IMG/VR virus record: IMGVR_UViG_3300027759_000199
Coordinates: 1 to 38,380 of that record
From: a virus
Length of the DNA stretch: 38,380 bases
Strand: one strand, 5' to 3'
Part shown: positions 25,577-35,155 of the stretch, piece by piece
Layout: the number at the start of each line of letters is the position of its first letter
Numbering within the stretch: the first letter of the stretch is position 1
Notes under the pieces: generated by a model
The model's database searches: none
What the model saw: only the letters and a program-made list of their open reading frames with translations
What the model was told of the DNA's origin: nothing
Made by a program: the position numbers and the translations under genes

Positions 25577-28500
25577 GTGGCTGTAGTCGGTGACGCATAT
25601 GTCGTTGTCCACGCCATCACTTCTGGTGTCAAAAAAGACATTGAAAATGGTTTTAAAGGTGTTGACCAAGTTGGTGAGCGGGTTGGTTCTCGTTTAGGTA
25701 AAACAATTAGTGCTGGTATGTCAAATGCTATGCCAAAAAATAATAATATGTTTTTTACGTCTGCTCTACAGGCTCAATCGTTGGCAGCAGCAGATGCATT
25801 TTCTAGCCTAACAAGGGCTGGCTATGTTCTTGCTCCAGCAATTACTGCTGTAGTGGGGATAGTTGGTGCTTTAGGCAGCGGTTTAATTTCTTTGGTTAGC
25901 GTAGTTGCAGCAGCAGGACCAGCCCTTGCTGTACTTGCTAATGGTTTTGCTGGCTTAATTGGACTATTAGCAACTGTAAAAATTGCATTTAACGGGGTAA
26001 CCGAAGCAATCGGTGCTGGTTTAAAGAATCAAAAGAAATCTATATCAAATGCAAGAGCAATAGTAAAAGCGCAACTAGCAGTTGACAGAGCCACGGAAGA
26101 CTTAGCACGTTCATATAAAGACGCTGCCAAATCAAATGAAAAGGCTCTTTATGATGAAGAACAGGCTCAGACTGCACTTAACAAGGCTCGTGCAGATGCT
26201 ATGGAGCAACTTCAACAACTTGCTTTTGATTCAGAAGATGCTGCCATCAATGAGCAGAAGGCTGCTCTTGAACTAGAAAAGGCTCGTGAAACTCTTGCTC
26301 GTGTTTCAGACCTTCCACCAAACTCTCGTGCTCGTAAAGAAGCAGAACTTGCATTTTCACAGGCGGACCTTAATTATCGCCGTGCTATTGATAAAAACAA
26401 TGACCTTAAAAAGACAGAAGCAAAAAATGCTCAGATGGGCAGTGGCACAATAGAAGACCAGATTAAAGGTCAAAAGAGTGTTATGGATGCTCAGTATGCT
26501 GCTGAACAAGCATCTGTCAACACAACACAAACACGAGAAGATAATGAAATTAAATTGGCTCGTGCCACTGAAGATTTAAAAATTCAAATGGATGACCTAG
26601 CAAACCTAAAGATGGGTCCAGGTTTTGATGCTTTTCAAGATGCATTGTCCAATCTTCCAGCATCTGCTCAAGAATTTGTTAAATATATTGTTAGTCTTAA
26701 AGGTGCATTTAAAGATTTACAGGCTGCTATTGGTGATGAACTATTTCCTAAACTTGAAGAAGCGATAGATAAACTTGTAACAAAACTTCTTCCACGCTTA
26801 AAACCTCTTTTTGCTGAAACGGGCAGTGTTCTTGGAGATGTAGCAAATAAAATTGCTGATGTCCTTACAAGAGCAGACAACATAGAACGTATTGAAAGAA
26901 TTTGGAAGACCAACAACGAGGCTTTGCTTATTTTTGGTGACACTATTGCCAATCTTATTGATTCTTTCCTTCTTATTGCAGATGCAGCACGACCTCTTGT
27001 TATCGAGTTTGCTACTTGGACTAAAAATATTACTGGTGCTTGGAAGGCAACCCTTGAGGCAGATACTAAGTCTGGAAAACTTAGTAAAACTCTAGAGACA
27101 GCAGCAGAGGTTGTTCGCAGACTTGGAAAACTTTTTCGAGAAACATTTGGCGCAATTGGAACCTTAATCAAGGCAAACGTTGGAGAAGGAAGCGGCGGTT
27201 TCTATCTCCTTGACTACCTCACAAATGCTGCAACTAAATTAAAGAATCTTACAGAAATTGATGGAACACCTCTTAAAGAGTTCTTTCTTCAAGGTGCAAT
27301 TAACGCTGGTAAGGTTTTAGATGTTGTTGGTGGACTTTTAGGAATTATTATAAAAATTGGTGCAAGTACGGGTATGTCAGGATTTCTTGATGCGCTAAAG
27401 GGAGCAATGCCTGATATTGAATCTCTAGGAAAGACACTTGCAGACAGCCTTCCAGCATTTGGAAAGTTTATTGCAGAGTTTATTAGATTTGTTAAAACTG
27501 TCACTGATAGCGGTGCTGTAACTATTTTCTTTAATACTTTAAGAACTGCTTTAAAGTTTATAACTGACTTTTTAAATACAGACTTTGGTCAAGGTCTGCT
27601 CAAAGCAACAGCAGTAATTTTGCCATTTATCTTAGCAATGAAGACTATCGGTCAAGGAGCAGACTTCTTTGGCAAAGTAGTTTATGGAAACTTCTTAAAA
27701 CTTAAAGGTGGAGTTGAGGCAGTTGCTTCTGCCCCGGCAAAACTTTCTCAGGCATGGGCACAACTAACCTATACTTCTGGTATTGCTGGTAGGGCTCAGA
27801 TGGCTCTGGCTCCTATATTTGGCGCTGGCATGGGACCAATTATTGCAATCGTAGCCGCTGTTGCTGCTTTAGTTGCAATATTTGTTTTGATGTATCAAAA
27901 TAGTGAAACTTTAAGAAAAGCAATAAAAGATTTAATAGATGGTGTATTTAAAGAAATTCAAGCATCCTTTAAACAAATTATGGATGCCGTCAAAATGGTT
28001 GCTCCTGAAATTAAGGGGCTAGGTGATATCTTTAAAACAATGGGTGACTTTGTTGGTAAGTACATAGTCCCTCTATTTAAAGTTATTCTTGTTAATGCTA
28101 TAGACACACTTTCAGATATTATTTCAGGAGTAATTAAGGTTGTTGCTGGTCTGTGGTACATATTTACTGACCCAATTAAGGGTGTAAAACTTCTTTTATC
28201 AGGGTTCTTAGATTTCTTTAAAGCATTTTTTATCAATCCAATAACTAGCATAATTAAACAAGTTAATATATTTGGACCGCTTGGCGATGGATTTAAGGCT
28301 GTCATAAATAAAATGATTGGCTGGTGGAATAGTTTTAAACTTGAACTTAACATTCCAGATAATGCTGTAACTAGATTTTTAAATATTGCTGGTAAAGGAT
28401 TTACAATCCAAGCACCATATGTTCAACCTTTTGCTAAAGGTGGAGTAGTTCAACCTTCTATAGGCGGAACTTTGGCTCGTATCGGAGAAGCAGGAAAGCC

Positions 28501-28687
28501 AGAGCGTGTAGAGCCTCTTGACCCAGATGGGCTTTCTAAGCGCGATAAGGCAATGATTGACTATATGGGCGGCACTGGTAGAGGTGTCACTATTGTTGTT
28601 AATCCTTCTGCTGGTATGGATGAACGTGAACTTGCGGCAATCGTTTCTCGTCAACTTTCATATGCAATGCGTAAGGGAGCAGCATAA
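25577..28687 (+). CDS. tape measure protein
   Basis: At 1036 residues it is the longest tail gene and follows the chaperones. It sets tail length; at the usual ~1.5 Angstrom per residue this would mean a tail of about 150 nm. The N-terminus is followed by a strongly hydrophobic region (about 80-150), a Lys/Glu/Ala-rich coiled coil (about 155-285), alternating helical segments, another membrane-like stretch around residues 754-775 (IIAIVAAVAALVAIFVLMY) and a C-terminus with FAKGGVVQPSIGGT and GEAGKPERVEPL, which is typical of tape measure proteins. The start is GTG 25577 because an in-frame stop lies at 25559. Its ribosome binding site is weak, so coupling to the chaperone is likely. No peptidase domain was seen. 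Confidence 0.92.
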   Translation: MAVVGDAYVVVHAITSGVKKDIENGFKGVDQVGERVGSRLGKTISAGMSNAMPKNNNMFFTSALQAQSLAAADAFSSLTRAGYVLAPAITAVVGIVGALGSGLISLVSVVAAAGPALAVLANGFAGLIGLLATVKIAFNGVTEAIGAGLKNQKKSISNARAIVKAQLAVDRATEDLARSYKDAAKSNEKALYDEEQAQTALNKARADAMEQLQQLAFDSEDAAINEQKAALELEKARETLARVSDLPPNSRARKEAELAFSQADLNYRRAIDKNNDLKKTEAKNAQMGSGTIEDQIKGQKSVMDAQYAAEQASVNTTQTREDNEIKLARATEDLKIQMDDLANLKMGPGFDAFQDALSNLPASAQEFVKYIVSLKGAFKDLQAAIGDELFPKLEEAIDKLVTKLLPRLKPLFAETGSVLGDVANKIADVLTRADNIERIERIWKTNNEALLIFGDTIANLIDSFLLIADAARPLVIEFATWTKNITGAWKATLEADTKSGKLSKTLETAAEVVRRLGKLFRETFGAIGTLIKANVGEGSGGFYLLDYLTNAATKLKNLTEIDGTPLKEFFLQGAINAGKVLDVVGGLLGIIIKIGASTGMSGFLDALKGAMPDIESLGKTLADSLPAFGKFIAEFIRFVKTVTDSGAVTIFFNTLRTALKFITDFLNTDFGQGLLKATAVILPFILAMKTIGQGADFFGKVVYGNFLKLKGGVEAVASAPAKLSQAWAQLTYTSGIAGRAQMALAPIFGAGMGPIIAIVAAVAALVAIFVLMYQNSETLRKAIKDLIDGVFKEIQASFKQIMDAVKMVAPEIKGLGDIFKTMGDFVGKYIVPLFKVILVNAIDTLSDIISGVIKVVAGLWYIFTDPIKGVKLLLSGFLDFFKAFFINPITSIIKQVNIFGPLGDGFKAVINKMIGWWNSFKLELNIPDNAVTRFLNIAGKGFTIQAPYVQPFAKGGVVQPSIGGTLARIGEAGKPERVEPLDPDGLSKRDKAMIDYMGGTGRGVTIVVNPSAGMDERELAAIVSRQLSYAMRKGAA

Positions 28688-29832
28688 TGGCACAACTTAA
28701 TCAAGCACAGAAAAATAGGATTACTCAGCAAGCGCTGACTCCACTTCCACAGCCGCACCTGACTGGTATGAAGTTGCAGGAAGACATTATCCTCAATGAT
28801 TTTGTATTAAATACTGTTGATGACTATGGTGTTCTTTGGGTAGTCACCGATATTAAAGGTTGGTGGAGTCCTCCAGCACCTGATATGCCAGATATTAAAC
28901 GTGGATGGGCAGATGGCTCATATGATGTAAAAGGTCGCTACAACGCTCGTGATTTGACCTTAGAAGGTTCTATCCTGTGTACTGACCCGTCATTGATGGC
29001 AGAGGCTCGAAGACGTTTAGTTGCTCAAATTAACTTAGTAAGGCAAGGAGGCTGGTTAAAAACAAATGAAAACCCACTTAAAGCATCTTGGGTTCGCCTT
29101 AGTGGAGAACCAAACTTTGAGACAGTCAGTGCTCGTGGTCGAATTGATTTTTCCATCGGTCTTCGTGCTGCTGACCCTATAAAGTATTCTTGGAATGAAC
29201 TTAATCAAGATGGATATGATGTTGAAGAAATTCTTGCAAAATCAACAACTCCACTAAGAAGCGGTAAATCCGTGTTAACAAATCAAGGTGACTACCCTGT
29301 CAGTGCTTACTTTAGAGTTACAGGTCCAATCACTGGTCCAGCAATTATTCTTAATGAAACAAATGGTGAATCAATAACAATTGTTGAGCCACTAAGAACA
29401 ATAGTATCTGGCTCAATTATCTCTAAATCTATCACTGGTGGCGTTGTTACCCTGACTACATCTGCTGCTCATATCCTGCAAATAGGCGATTCTGTAGAAG
29501 TATTTAGTTTAGGAACGGGTATAGATGGCGACAGATATATCACAGCAAGAACAAGTAATACATTTACTTTTATTGGAACTGCTACTGATACTGTCAACGT
29601 AGTTTCAGTCTCTGGAACATATACTTTTGGTCCAGACATTCTTGAAATTGACACATACAATCGAGAGACTGCTCTTAATGGAGAGTATTACGGCGCTCGT
29701 ATGAAGTTAGAGGTATACAACGACTGGGTGACACTATCTCCAGGAGAAAATGTTATTAGTTTCTACGACAACGGGAGTGCTAACTCGACTGCTAAACTAT
29801 CTGTGGAATACCGCTCTGGCTGGCTAGCGTAA
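28687..29832 (+). CDS. distal tail protein (Dit-like)
   Basis: This 381-residue protein starts at an ATG overlapping the tape measure stop (TAATG). The N-terminal domain (40-180) has GVLWVVTDIKGWWSPPAPDM, followed by GSYDVKGRYNARDLTLEGSI, a pattern of actinophage Dit proteins that form the hexameric hub at the tail end. A C-terminal galectin-like domain carries an inserted beta module (about 241-315: VVTLTTSAAHILQIGD) shared with the major tail and Tal-like proteins. The final strands (WVTLSPGENVISFYDNG) match the usual end of this family. Position after the tape measure gene supports the call. Confidence 0.82.
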   Translation: MAQLNQAQKNRITQQALTPLPQPHLTGMKLQEDIILNDFVLNTVDDYGVLWVVTDIKGWWSPPAPDMPDIKRGWADGSYDVKGRYNARDLTLEGSILCTDPSLMAEARRRLVAQINLVRQGGWLKTNENPLKASWVRLSGEPNFETVSARGRIDFSIGLRAADPIKYSWNELNQDGYDVEEILAKSTTPLRSGKSVLTNQGDYPVSAYFRVTGPITGPAIILNETNGESITIVEPLRTIVSGSIISKSITGGVVTLTTSAAHILQIGDSVEVFSLGTGIDGDRYITARTSNTFTFIGTATDTVNVVSVSGTYTFGPDILEIDTYNRETALNGEYYGARMKLEVYNDWVTLSPGENVISFYDNGSANSTAKLSVEYRSGWLA

Positions 29833-29859
29833 TACTAAACGACACGAGGAAAAGACGAC

Positions 29860-32859
29860 ATGGCAATTGATTATCACTCGATAACTCCCCCTGAGTATCG
29901 CTACTACGTTGCTGATTTGTTGACCAACGAAGTTCTTGCAGAAATTCCTTTTATAGGTGTATCCTATGAACGTGCTTTAAGTAAGGCTGGTTCTTTTTCT
30001 GGAACTATTCCACTTATTGAGGCAACAACACATTTGGAACTTTATGACAACACAATGCCTGGAAAAACTGCCCTTTATGTTCTTAGAGATGGCGTTTGCG
30101 TTTGGGGTGGCATTATCTGGGGACGTCAATATTCTCCAACAAATAAAACTCTTAGTGTTGATGCCAATGAGTTTGTAAGTTATTTATATCATCGTGCATT
30201 GTGGCAGACCCTTTATTACGGCTCAGAGCAATATTATTGCTCACGCTATGAGGCTAACGGCTCAATAGCGACTATATATACAGAGGTAGACCATGGATTT
30301 AAACCAGGAGAAAAAGTAAGAGTTCGTAACTTAAACCCCGCTCTCAACGGAGATAAGACAATTTCTACGGTCCCATCCCCGGCAAGTTTTACTTTTGGTG
30401 TAAGCGGAGTTACTTTAGCCTCTAGTCCATCAACAACTGGTCTTGCACGAACAATTGTTGACACATATGACCTAGCCCGTGACTTAATTGGGTATATGTC
30501 AGATGACTTTTCTAATCTTGCTTTTGCTAACGAAACAATAAAACCAGCAAACGAATTGCTATATTCTCTAACAAATAAAGTGATGGCTACAGGGACTGCA
30601 ACTCTTACTACCGCCCTACCTCACGACCTACTTTTAGGTCAGCAAGTAGAATTAGTTGATGTTGATGCACTACTTAATGGATATCAAGTTATAACAGCAA
30701 TACCAACAACAACAAGTTTTGTAGTCAAACCTGCTGGAGTAACATCAAGTTTTGCTAGCACTGCCCTAACTCCACTAACTACATACAACATTACATCCGC
30801 TGAAATACAGACAACAACACTAAAAATTACAACTAAGCAAGTCTTAAATAACATAGCAACAATGACAACATCATCTGCTCATGGTTTGGCTGTGGGAGAT
30901 GCTGTATCTATTTCAAATATTACTAATACAATCTCTGTAACAAAAACCGCTGCTTCTGGAAGTTCAGGAGCGGTAACAGTTACTATTGTAGGTTCGAATA
31001 GTGGTCTTCTAGTTGGTATGGGTGTGACTGGTGCAGGTATTGGCTCTAACGCAACTATTCAATCTATTAACGGACTTATTCTTACTTTAGGAGTAGAGAA
31101 CGTTGGAACTGTGACTGGAACACTCACCTTCTTCTATGAATCAGTTCTTAATGGTCCTCAGACAGTGATTGCAGTTCCTTCTACTACACAGTTTAGTTTT
31201 GCTAAAACTTCTCGTGATGTTGCCTCTACCGCAGTAACTAAAGTGGGAGAGCAGACTACATACGCCTTCACAAATAGTAATAACCTTGCTTATGCCTCTA
31301 CAATTCAAGGTTCTGCTACAGCAACTAATAATCCTAATTTATATTTTATTCGTGGAAATACATACACTCTTACTATTAATTCCCCTGGTTATAACTTTTG
31401 GATTCAAAGTTCTGGAGGAGGATATGCTGCTGGAAAAGTTTACTCGACTGGAGTAACTAATAACGGAACAGCAAGTGGAACAATTACATTTGTTGTCCCC
31501 TTAAATGCACCTTCAACTTTGTATTATCAGGCTCAACAGACAAACAGCATGGCTGGAGTAATTAACGTAACAGATTATGGCTCTGTCTCATACAAATCTG
31601 GCCTTATCACTACGTCAACTAATCACGGTCTTACACAGGGTAAAAAAGTTGTTATTGAAAATGTAGGCTCTGACTATGATGGCGTCAAAACCGTATCAAC
31701 AATTGTTAACACTAGAACTTTTAAATTTAACTCAACTTCAATAGTCAACGCTCAGGCTGAGGCAGTCTATGGCGGCACAGTTAAATGGGGTGGAAGAGCA
31801 GTTGCTGGAACTTTTGGAGCCTACTCTGGAAATTCAGATATTGGCATAGATGTTACTCAAGACTTGAGCGGTAAGTACATTGGGGTCTCTCAGCAAATAT
31901 TTAGAGGCTCTGATTTAAAATCATTTGGAGAAATTCTTGAAGAATTTTCAAAAGATGTAAATGGTTTTGAGTATCGTATTGACTGTGATTTTGATAAAAA
32001 TATTGGTCAATTTTCTAAAACACTTACCTTTGTTCCCTTTATTCCACCTCCTAATAGAATATCTGTTACCTACAAAACTCTTGTTTCTAATGTAGCAACA
32101 TTGACTACAGCCGCTGCCCACGGGTTAGTTATAGGACAAGAAATTGTAGTTAGTGATGTAGGTACATCTTTTGATGGAACTCAGGTGGTAACGGGAACAC
32201 CAACTACAACAACATTCACATTTAGTGCAATTAAGGCAAATGTTCCTGGAAGCGCATCTACTGGAAATATTGGCTCGGTGCACCCTATTAGTGTTCTTGG
32301 CGCAGACCAGTATGTCTTTGAATATCCAGGGAATGTTCTTGAGTTTGGGATAACAGAGACGGCAGAAAACTCTGCTACTCGTATGTGGGTTGCTGGAAAC
32401 GCTGACAATATTGATGGGGACCCAAGTCAGCCATATGCAGCAGCAGCATCTACAGATTTAATGGATAAAGGATGGCCAGTCCTTGACCAAGTTGAAACAA
32501 AAAATGATACGCAGACAACAGCCTATGGAGAGAGTGCTCTTTATTCATATGCTAAAGATTTTGTTGACGAAGCACGTCCGCCAGAGGGCAATTTTACAAT
32601 TGCAATTAACGGTTCAATTGGGCCGTATGTTGGAGACTTTTTACCTGGAGATTGGTGCTCACTTATTATTGATGATGAGTTTGTTCGTATGCGTCTTGCT
32701 AGTGACTTAGAGCCTAGAGGGGACGTAATTGTGCGTAAAATAGTTGGTTATAAAGTAAATGTTCCAGATGGTGTTGCTTTCCCTGAAAAAGTTGACCTTG
32801 AACTTATTAGTGAATGGAAAGAAGACCGTCGCATCTCTACATTGAAGATTACGGTATAG
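29860..32859 (+). CDS. tail-associated hub protein (Tal-like minor tail protein) with many inserted modules
   Basis: The 999-residue product starts at ATG 29860 with GAGGAAAAG upstream. The core (1-130 and patches up to the C-terminus) has YYVADLLTNEVLAEIPF, ALSKAGSFSGTIPL and GGIIWGRQYS, typical of the actinophage minor tail protein downstream of Dit, which forms the tail hub. The core is interrupted by five copies of a beta module (nt about 30256-30440, 30583-30780, 30826-31255, 31579-31785, 32074-32285), one of them split by a second Gly/Ser/Thr-rich domain, and by a cupredoxin-like domain (about residues 467-577). The family is usually closer to 500-600 residues. The inserts probably protrude from the tail tip and could touch the host surface. 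Confidence 0.78.
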   Translation: MAIDYHSITPPEYRYYVADLLTNEVLAEIPFIGVSYERALSKAGSFSGTIPLIEATTHLELYDNTMPGKTALYVLRDGVCVWGGIIWGRQYSPTNKTLSVDANEFVSYLYHRALWQTLYYGSEQYYCSRYEANGSIATIYTEVDHGFKPGEKVRVRNLNPALNGDKTISTVPSPASFTFGVSGVTLASSPSTTGLARTIVDTYDLARDLIGYMSDDFSNLAFANETIKPANELLYSLTNKVMATGTATLTTALPHDLLLGQQVELVDVDALLNGYQVITAIPTTTSFVVKPAGVTSSFASTALTPLTTYNITSAEIQTTTLKITTKQVLNNIATMTTSSAHGLAVGDAVSISNITNTISVTKTAASGSSGAVTVTIVGSNSGLLVGMGVTGAGIGSNATIQSINGLILTLGVENVGTVTGTLTFFYESVLNGPQTVIAVPSTTQFSFAKTSRDVASTAVTKVGEQTTYAFTNSNNLAYASTIQGSATATNNPNLYFIRGNTYTLTINSPGYNFWIQSSGGGYAAGKVYSTGVTNNGTASGTITFVVPLNAPSTLYYQAQQTNSMAGVINVTDYGSVSYKSGLITTSTNHGLTQGKKVVIENVGSDYDGVKTVSTIVNTRTFKFNSTSIVNAQAEAVYGGTVKWGGRAVAGTFGAYSGNSDIGIDVTQDLSGKYIGVSQQIFRGSDLKSFGEILEEFSKDVNGFEYRIDCDFDKNIGQFSKTLTFVPFIPPPNRISVTYKTLVSNVATLTTAAAHGLVIGQEIVVSDVGTSFDGTQVVTGTPTTTTFTFSAIKANVPGSASTGNIGSVHPISVLGADQYVFEYPGNVLEFGITETAENSATRMWVAGNADNIDGDPSQPYAAAASTDLMDKGWPVLDQVETKNDTQTTAYGESALYSYAKDFVDEARPPEGNFTIAINGSIGPYVGDFLPGDWCSLIIDDEFVRMRLASDLEPRGDVIVRKIVGYKVNVPDGVAFPEKVDLELISEWKEDRRISTLKITV
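30256..32285 (+). repeat. five beta-module copies within the Tal-like gene
   Basis: Copies at about 30256-30440, 30583-30780, 30826-31255 (interrupted), 31579-31785 and 32074-32285 share an opening strand ending in H (AxxH), a G-x-x-V-x-V/I strand, an (N/D)G turn and a closing strand with TFxF or SFxV. Examples are AAAHGLVIGQEIVVSDV and SSAHGLAVGDAVSISNI. The copies have diverged at DNA level, so this is a protein-family repeat, not a recent duplication. Confidence 0.75.
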
Positions 32860-32867
32860 GAGAAATA

Positions 32868-34640
32868 ATGCCAAGTAGACGCCGCAGTGCCAATAAAAAT
32901 CTAGGTAACAACCTTTCTGATGTTCAACGCAGAATACGTTATCTAGAACGTCGTCCTGCTCGAAGCAGACTTGGAGCAAAGTCTGTTACAACTGAAGCAA
33001 TCGGTGCTGAAGTTATCACTCCTGAACAAGTTAACTTTGGAACAGTAGTTGTTGGTTCTCCTGGAGACATTACAGACCCTAAAGACGGTCAATTAGTTGT
33101 TAACCCAAATGACGGCTCAGTATCAGTCTATGACGACAACAACGGAGCATTTATTGATGTTGGTGACCCCGCTGCTTTTGACCTTTCTGTAACAGCCTTT
33201 GCTGCTGCAAATACTGCTATTACAACAGCAAACGGCAAGAATAAAATTACATACTCTCTGGCTGCACCTGGAACAACAGCAAATACTGCTGGAGATATAT
33301 GGTGGCAATACACCAGTGGAAACATTATTAGTGGTCAGTGGACTGGCTTGGGTGGCACATCTTGGCAAGCAAATACTATAGGAAATGCTGTAGTTGCAAA
33401 CTTAGATGCAGGAAAAATTACTACTGGTTTTCTTGATGCCGCTCGTATTAATGCTGGAACTATCACGGCAACAATGATTGCTTCTACAGCACTAGATGCC
33501 AAAACAATTACTGGTTCAACTATTAGAACAAGTGCTGGTCCTAACAGTAGAGTTATTTTTGATACTAGTGGTATTAGAGCAATTAATGCTTCTGGAACAA
33601 CAACAGTAAATATTTCTAGCGATGGGTCAGCATCTTTTACTGGCGCTGTAACTGCATCATCTTTTTCTGGAACTAACGTCATCTCTGGCGGGAGTCTGGT
33701 TGATGGAACTATCACCAATACTCAGATTGGGAGTCTTAGCGCTAGCAAAATTAATGCTGGAACAATCAATGCTGCTGTAATTACAGTTTCAAACTTAAAT
33801 GCGGACAATATAAGTGCTGGAACAATTACCAGCCGTGCTATTGATAATGGCAATGGAACTTTCAAGGTTACGGCTGCTGGTGCATTGACTGCGTCGAGCG
33901 CAACAATTACTGGAACTATCAATGCCACTAGTGGATATGTTGGCTCTGCAACCGATGGTTGGAGATTTTCTTCTGGAGGAACTATCTCGAACGTTGGCTC
34001 TTCAACTATTTTATATCCAAGTAGCGGATTTAGCCCGTACGCAATTATTACGGATAGAACAATTTCAGCCCTGAGAGGTTTCCAAACAAATGGGTATGGA
34101 ATTCAAGGCTCTTCTAACCAAATGTATTCTCAAGGAAACATTGCTCCAGGGTTTTTAAATACAAGTGGAAACCCTACAGCATTTGATACAGCATATGATT
34201 TAGGTAGTTCTAGTTATCGTTGGGGCGTTGCTAGAGCAGGTTCTTTTTTGACAACATCAGATGTTAGAACAAAAAATGACATACAAAATGCAACTTTAGG
34301 ATTAAATTTTATTAAAAAAATTAGACCTGTATCTTTCCTTATCAATAAAGGTAGGGTTGACCTATCAAATATAGAAAAAGACGAAGAAGGGAATATTAAT
34401 CCAGATTCAGTCATAGAAATTCCTGGAAGAAGAAGACACTACGGATTTATTGCTCAGGAAGTCAAAGAAGTTCTAGATGAACTAAGTAACACTCCTGATA
34501 TGGATTTTGCTGGCTGGTCTATTGGAGATATTAATGACCCTGACTCACAGCAAGCCTTGGCATATGACGAATTTATTGCTCCCTTAGTTAAGGCAGTGCA
34601 AGAATTATCCGCTAGACTAGAAGCATTAGAAAACAAATGA
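32868..34640 (+). CDS. tail fibre protein with C-terminal S74 self-cleaving chaperone
   Basis: I choose ATG 32868 (590 residues), because AGGAG overlapping the previous stop lies just before it; an upstream ATG in frame (32814) has no such site and lies inside the preceding gene. The N-terminus is basic (PSRRRSANKN) and probably attaches to the tail tip. The middle part has short repeats (KITTGFLDAARINAGTITA, KINAGTINAAVITVSNLNAD, NISAGTITSRAI) like a trimeric beta-helix. The C-terminal ~127 residues match the S74 intramolecular chaperone: TSDVRTKNDI with the S464/K469 dyad, HYGFIAQEVKEVLDEL, and YDEFIAPLVKAVQELSARLEAL. This domain drives trimerisation, then cuts itself off before the serine. 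It is the best receptor-binding candidate in the window. Confidence 0.87.
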   Translation: MPSRRRSANKNLGNNLSDVQRRIRYLERRPARSRLGAKSVTTEAIGAEVITPEQVNFGTVVVGSPGDITDPKDGQLVVNPNDGSVSVYDDNNGAFIDVGDPAAFDLSVTAFAAANTAITTANGKNKITYSLAAPGTTANTAGDIWWQYTSGNIISGQWTGLGGTSWQANTIGNAVVANLDAGKITTGFLDAARINAGTITATMIASTALDAKTITGSTIRTSAGPNSRVIFDTSGIRAINASGTTTVNISSDGSASFTGAVTASSFSGTNVISGGSLVDGTITNTQIGSLSASKINAGTINAAVITVSNLNADNISAGTITSRAIDNGNGTFKVTAAGALTASSATITGTINATSGYVGSATDGWRFSSGGTISNVGSSTILYPSSGFSPYAIITDRTISALRGFQTNGYGIQGSSNQMYSQGNIAPGFLNTSGNPTAFDTAYDLGSSSYRWGVARAGSFLTTSDVRTKNDIQNATLGLNFIKKIRPVSFLINKGRVDLSNIEKDEEGNINPDSVIEIPGRRRHYGFIAQEVKEVLDELSNTPDMDFAGWSIGDINDPDSQQALAYDEFIAPLVKAVQELSARLEALENK

Positions 34641-34664
34641 CAGTAATGACAGAAGGAGTTCGTA

Positions 34665-35135
34665 ATGTTTGAAGTTAAAGACGGCTCTAGAACCCTTCAA
34701 TTTAAAGGTCGCTTACTAGGTGAGTCTTCTTCTTGGCGTCGCGGCTCTACTCGATGGATTGAGTTTGAACTTTACAGAACAGAGAACGGTTCTTACATTC
34801 TTTCTCGTATTGGTGTATCTTTAGTTTTTCATGGTGCTGCTTGTCCGTTGGTAAAAAGATATGCACTAACTGAAGAAACTTCAGATGTTTTATCTAAGGA
34901 CGCTCTTCCTTGCGAAGAATGTAATCCTATTAGAACTCTTCCAATTGTTTTTCCTGAAAAGTATCGTCACTGGGCTCAGGTAAGTGAAGACCCTCGTCCT
35001 GTTCTAGACGCTCTTTACAAATATGACCAAGGTGGTGCAAGATACCTTACTAACGTTGCTCAGAGGCTACTAGAGCGTGCAGCAACCCTTGATGAGAGGA
35101 TAGACTCGCTTTACCGCATTGAAATGATTCCGTAA
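34665..35135 (+). CDS. conserved hypothetical protein with CxxC-type motif, 156 residues
   Basis: The gene starts at ATG 34665 with AAGGAG upstream. The N-terminal half is beta-rich (LQFKGRLLGESSSWRR, then WIEFELYRTENGSYILSRIG). A central PCEECN (about 86-91) plus an earlier cysteine (GAACPLVKRY) could bind a metal ion. The C-terminal half is helical with YDQGGARYLTNVAQRLLERA. I do not recognise a function. It sits between the tail fibre and the glycosyltransferase, at the border between tail and replication genes, where phages often carry host-interaction genes. Confidence 0.72.
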   Translation: MFEVKDGSRTLQFKGRLLGESSSWRRGSTRWIEFELYRTENGSYILSRIGVSLVFHGAACPLVKRYALTEETSDVLSKDALPCEECNPIRTLPIVFPEKYRHWAQVSEDPRPVLDALYKYDQGGARYLTNVAQRLLERAATLDERIDSLYRIEMIP

Positions 35136-35155
35136 AACCAATAGAAGGAAAATAA

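Noticed and set aside
25568-25580. ATG 25572 as tape measure start
   Set aside because: It is in a different frame (25572 versus 25577) from the tape measure protein; the first usable in-frame start is GTG 25577.
26668-27171. 167-codon - strand frame within the tape measure gene
   Set aside because: Biased composition, no motif and no ribosome binding site; it lies wholly inside a well-supported gene.
32814-32867. Longer N-terminus for the tail fibre protein starting at 32814
   Set aside because: It lies inside the end of the Tal-like gene without a ribosome binding site, while ATG 32868 has AGGAG and sits directly after the upstream stop.
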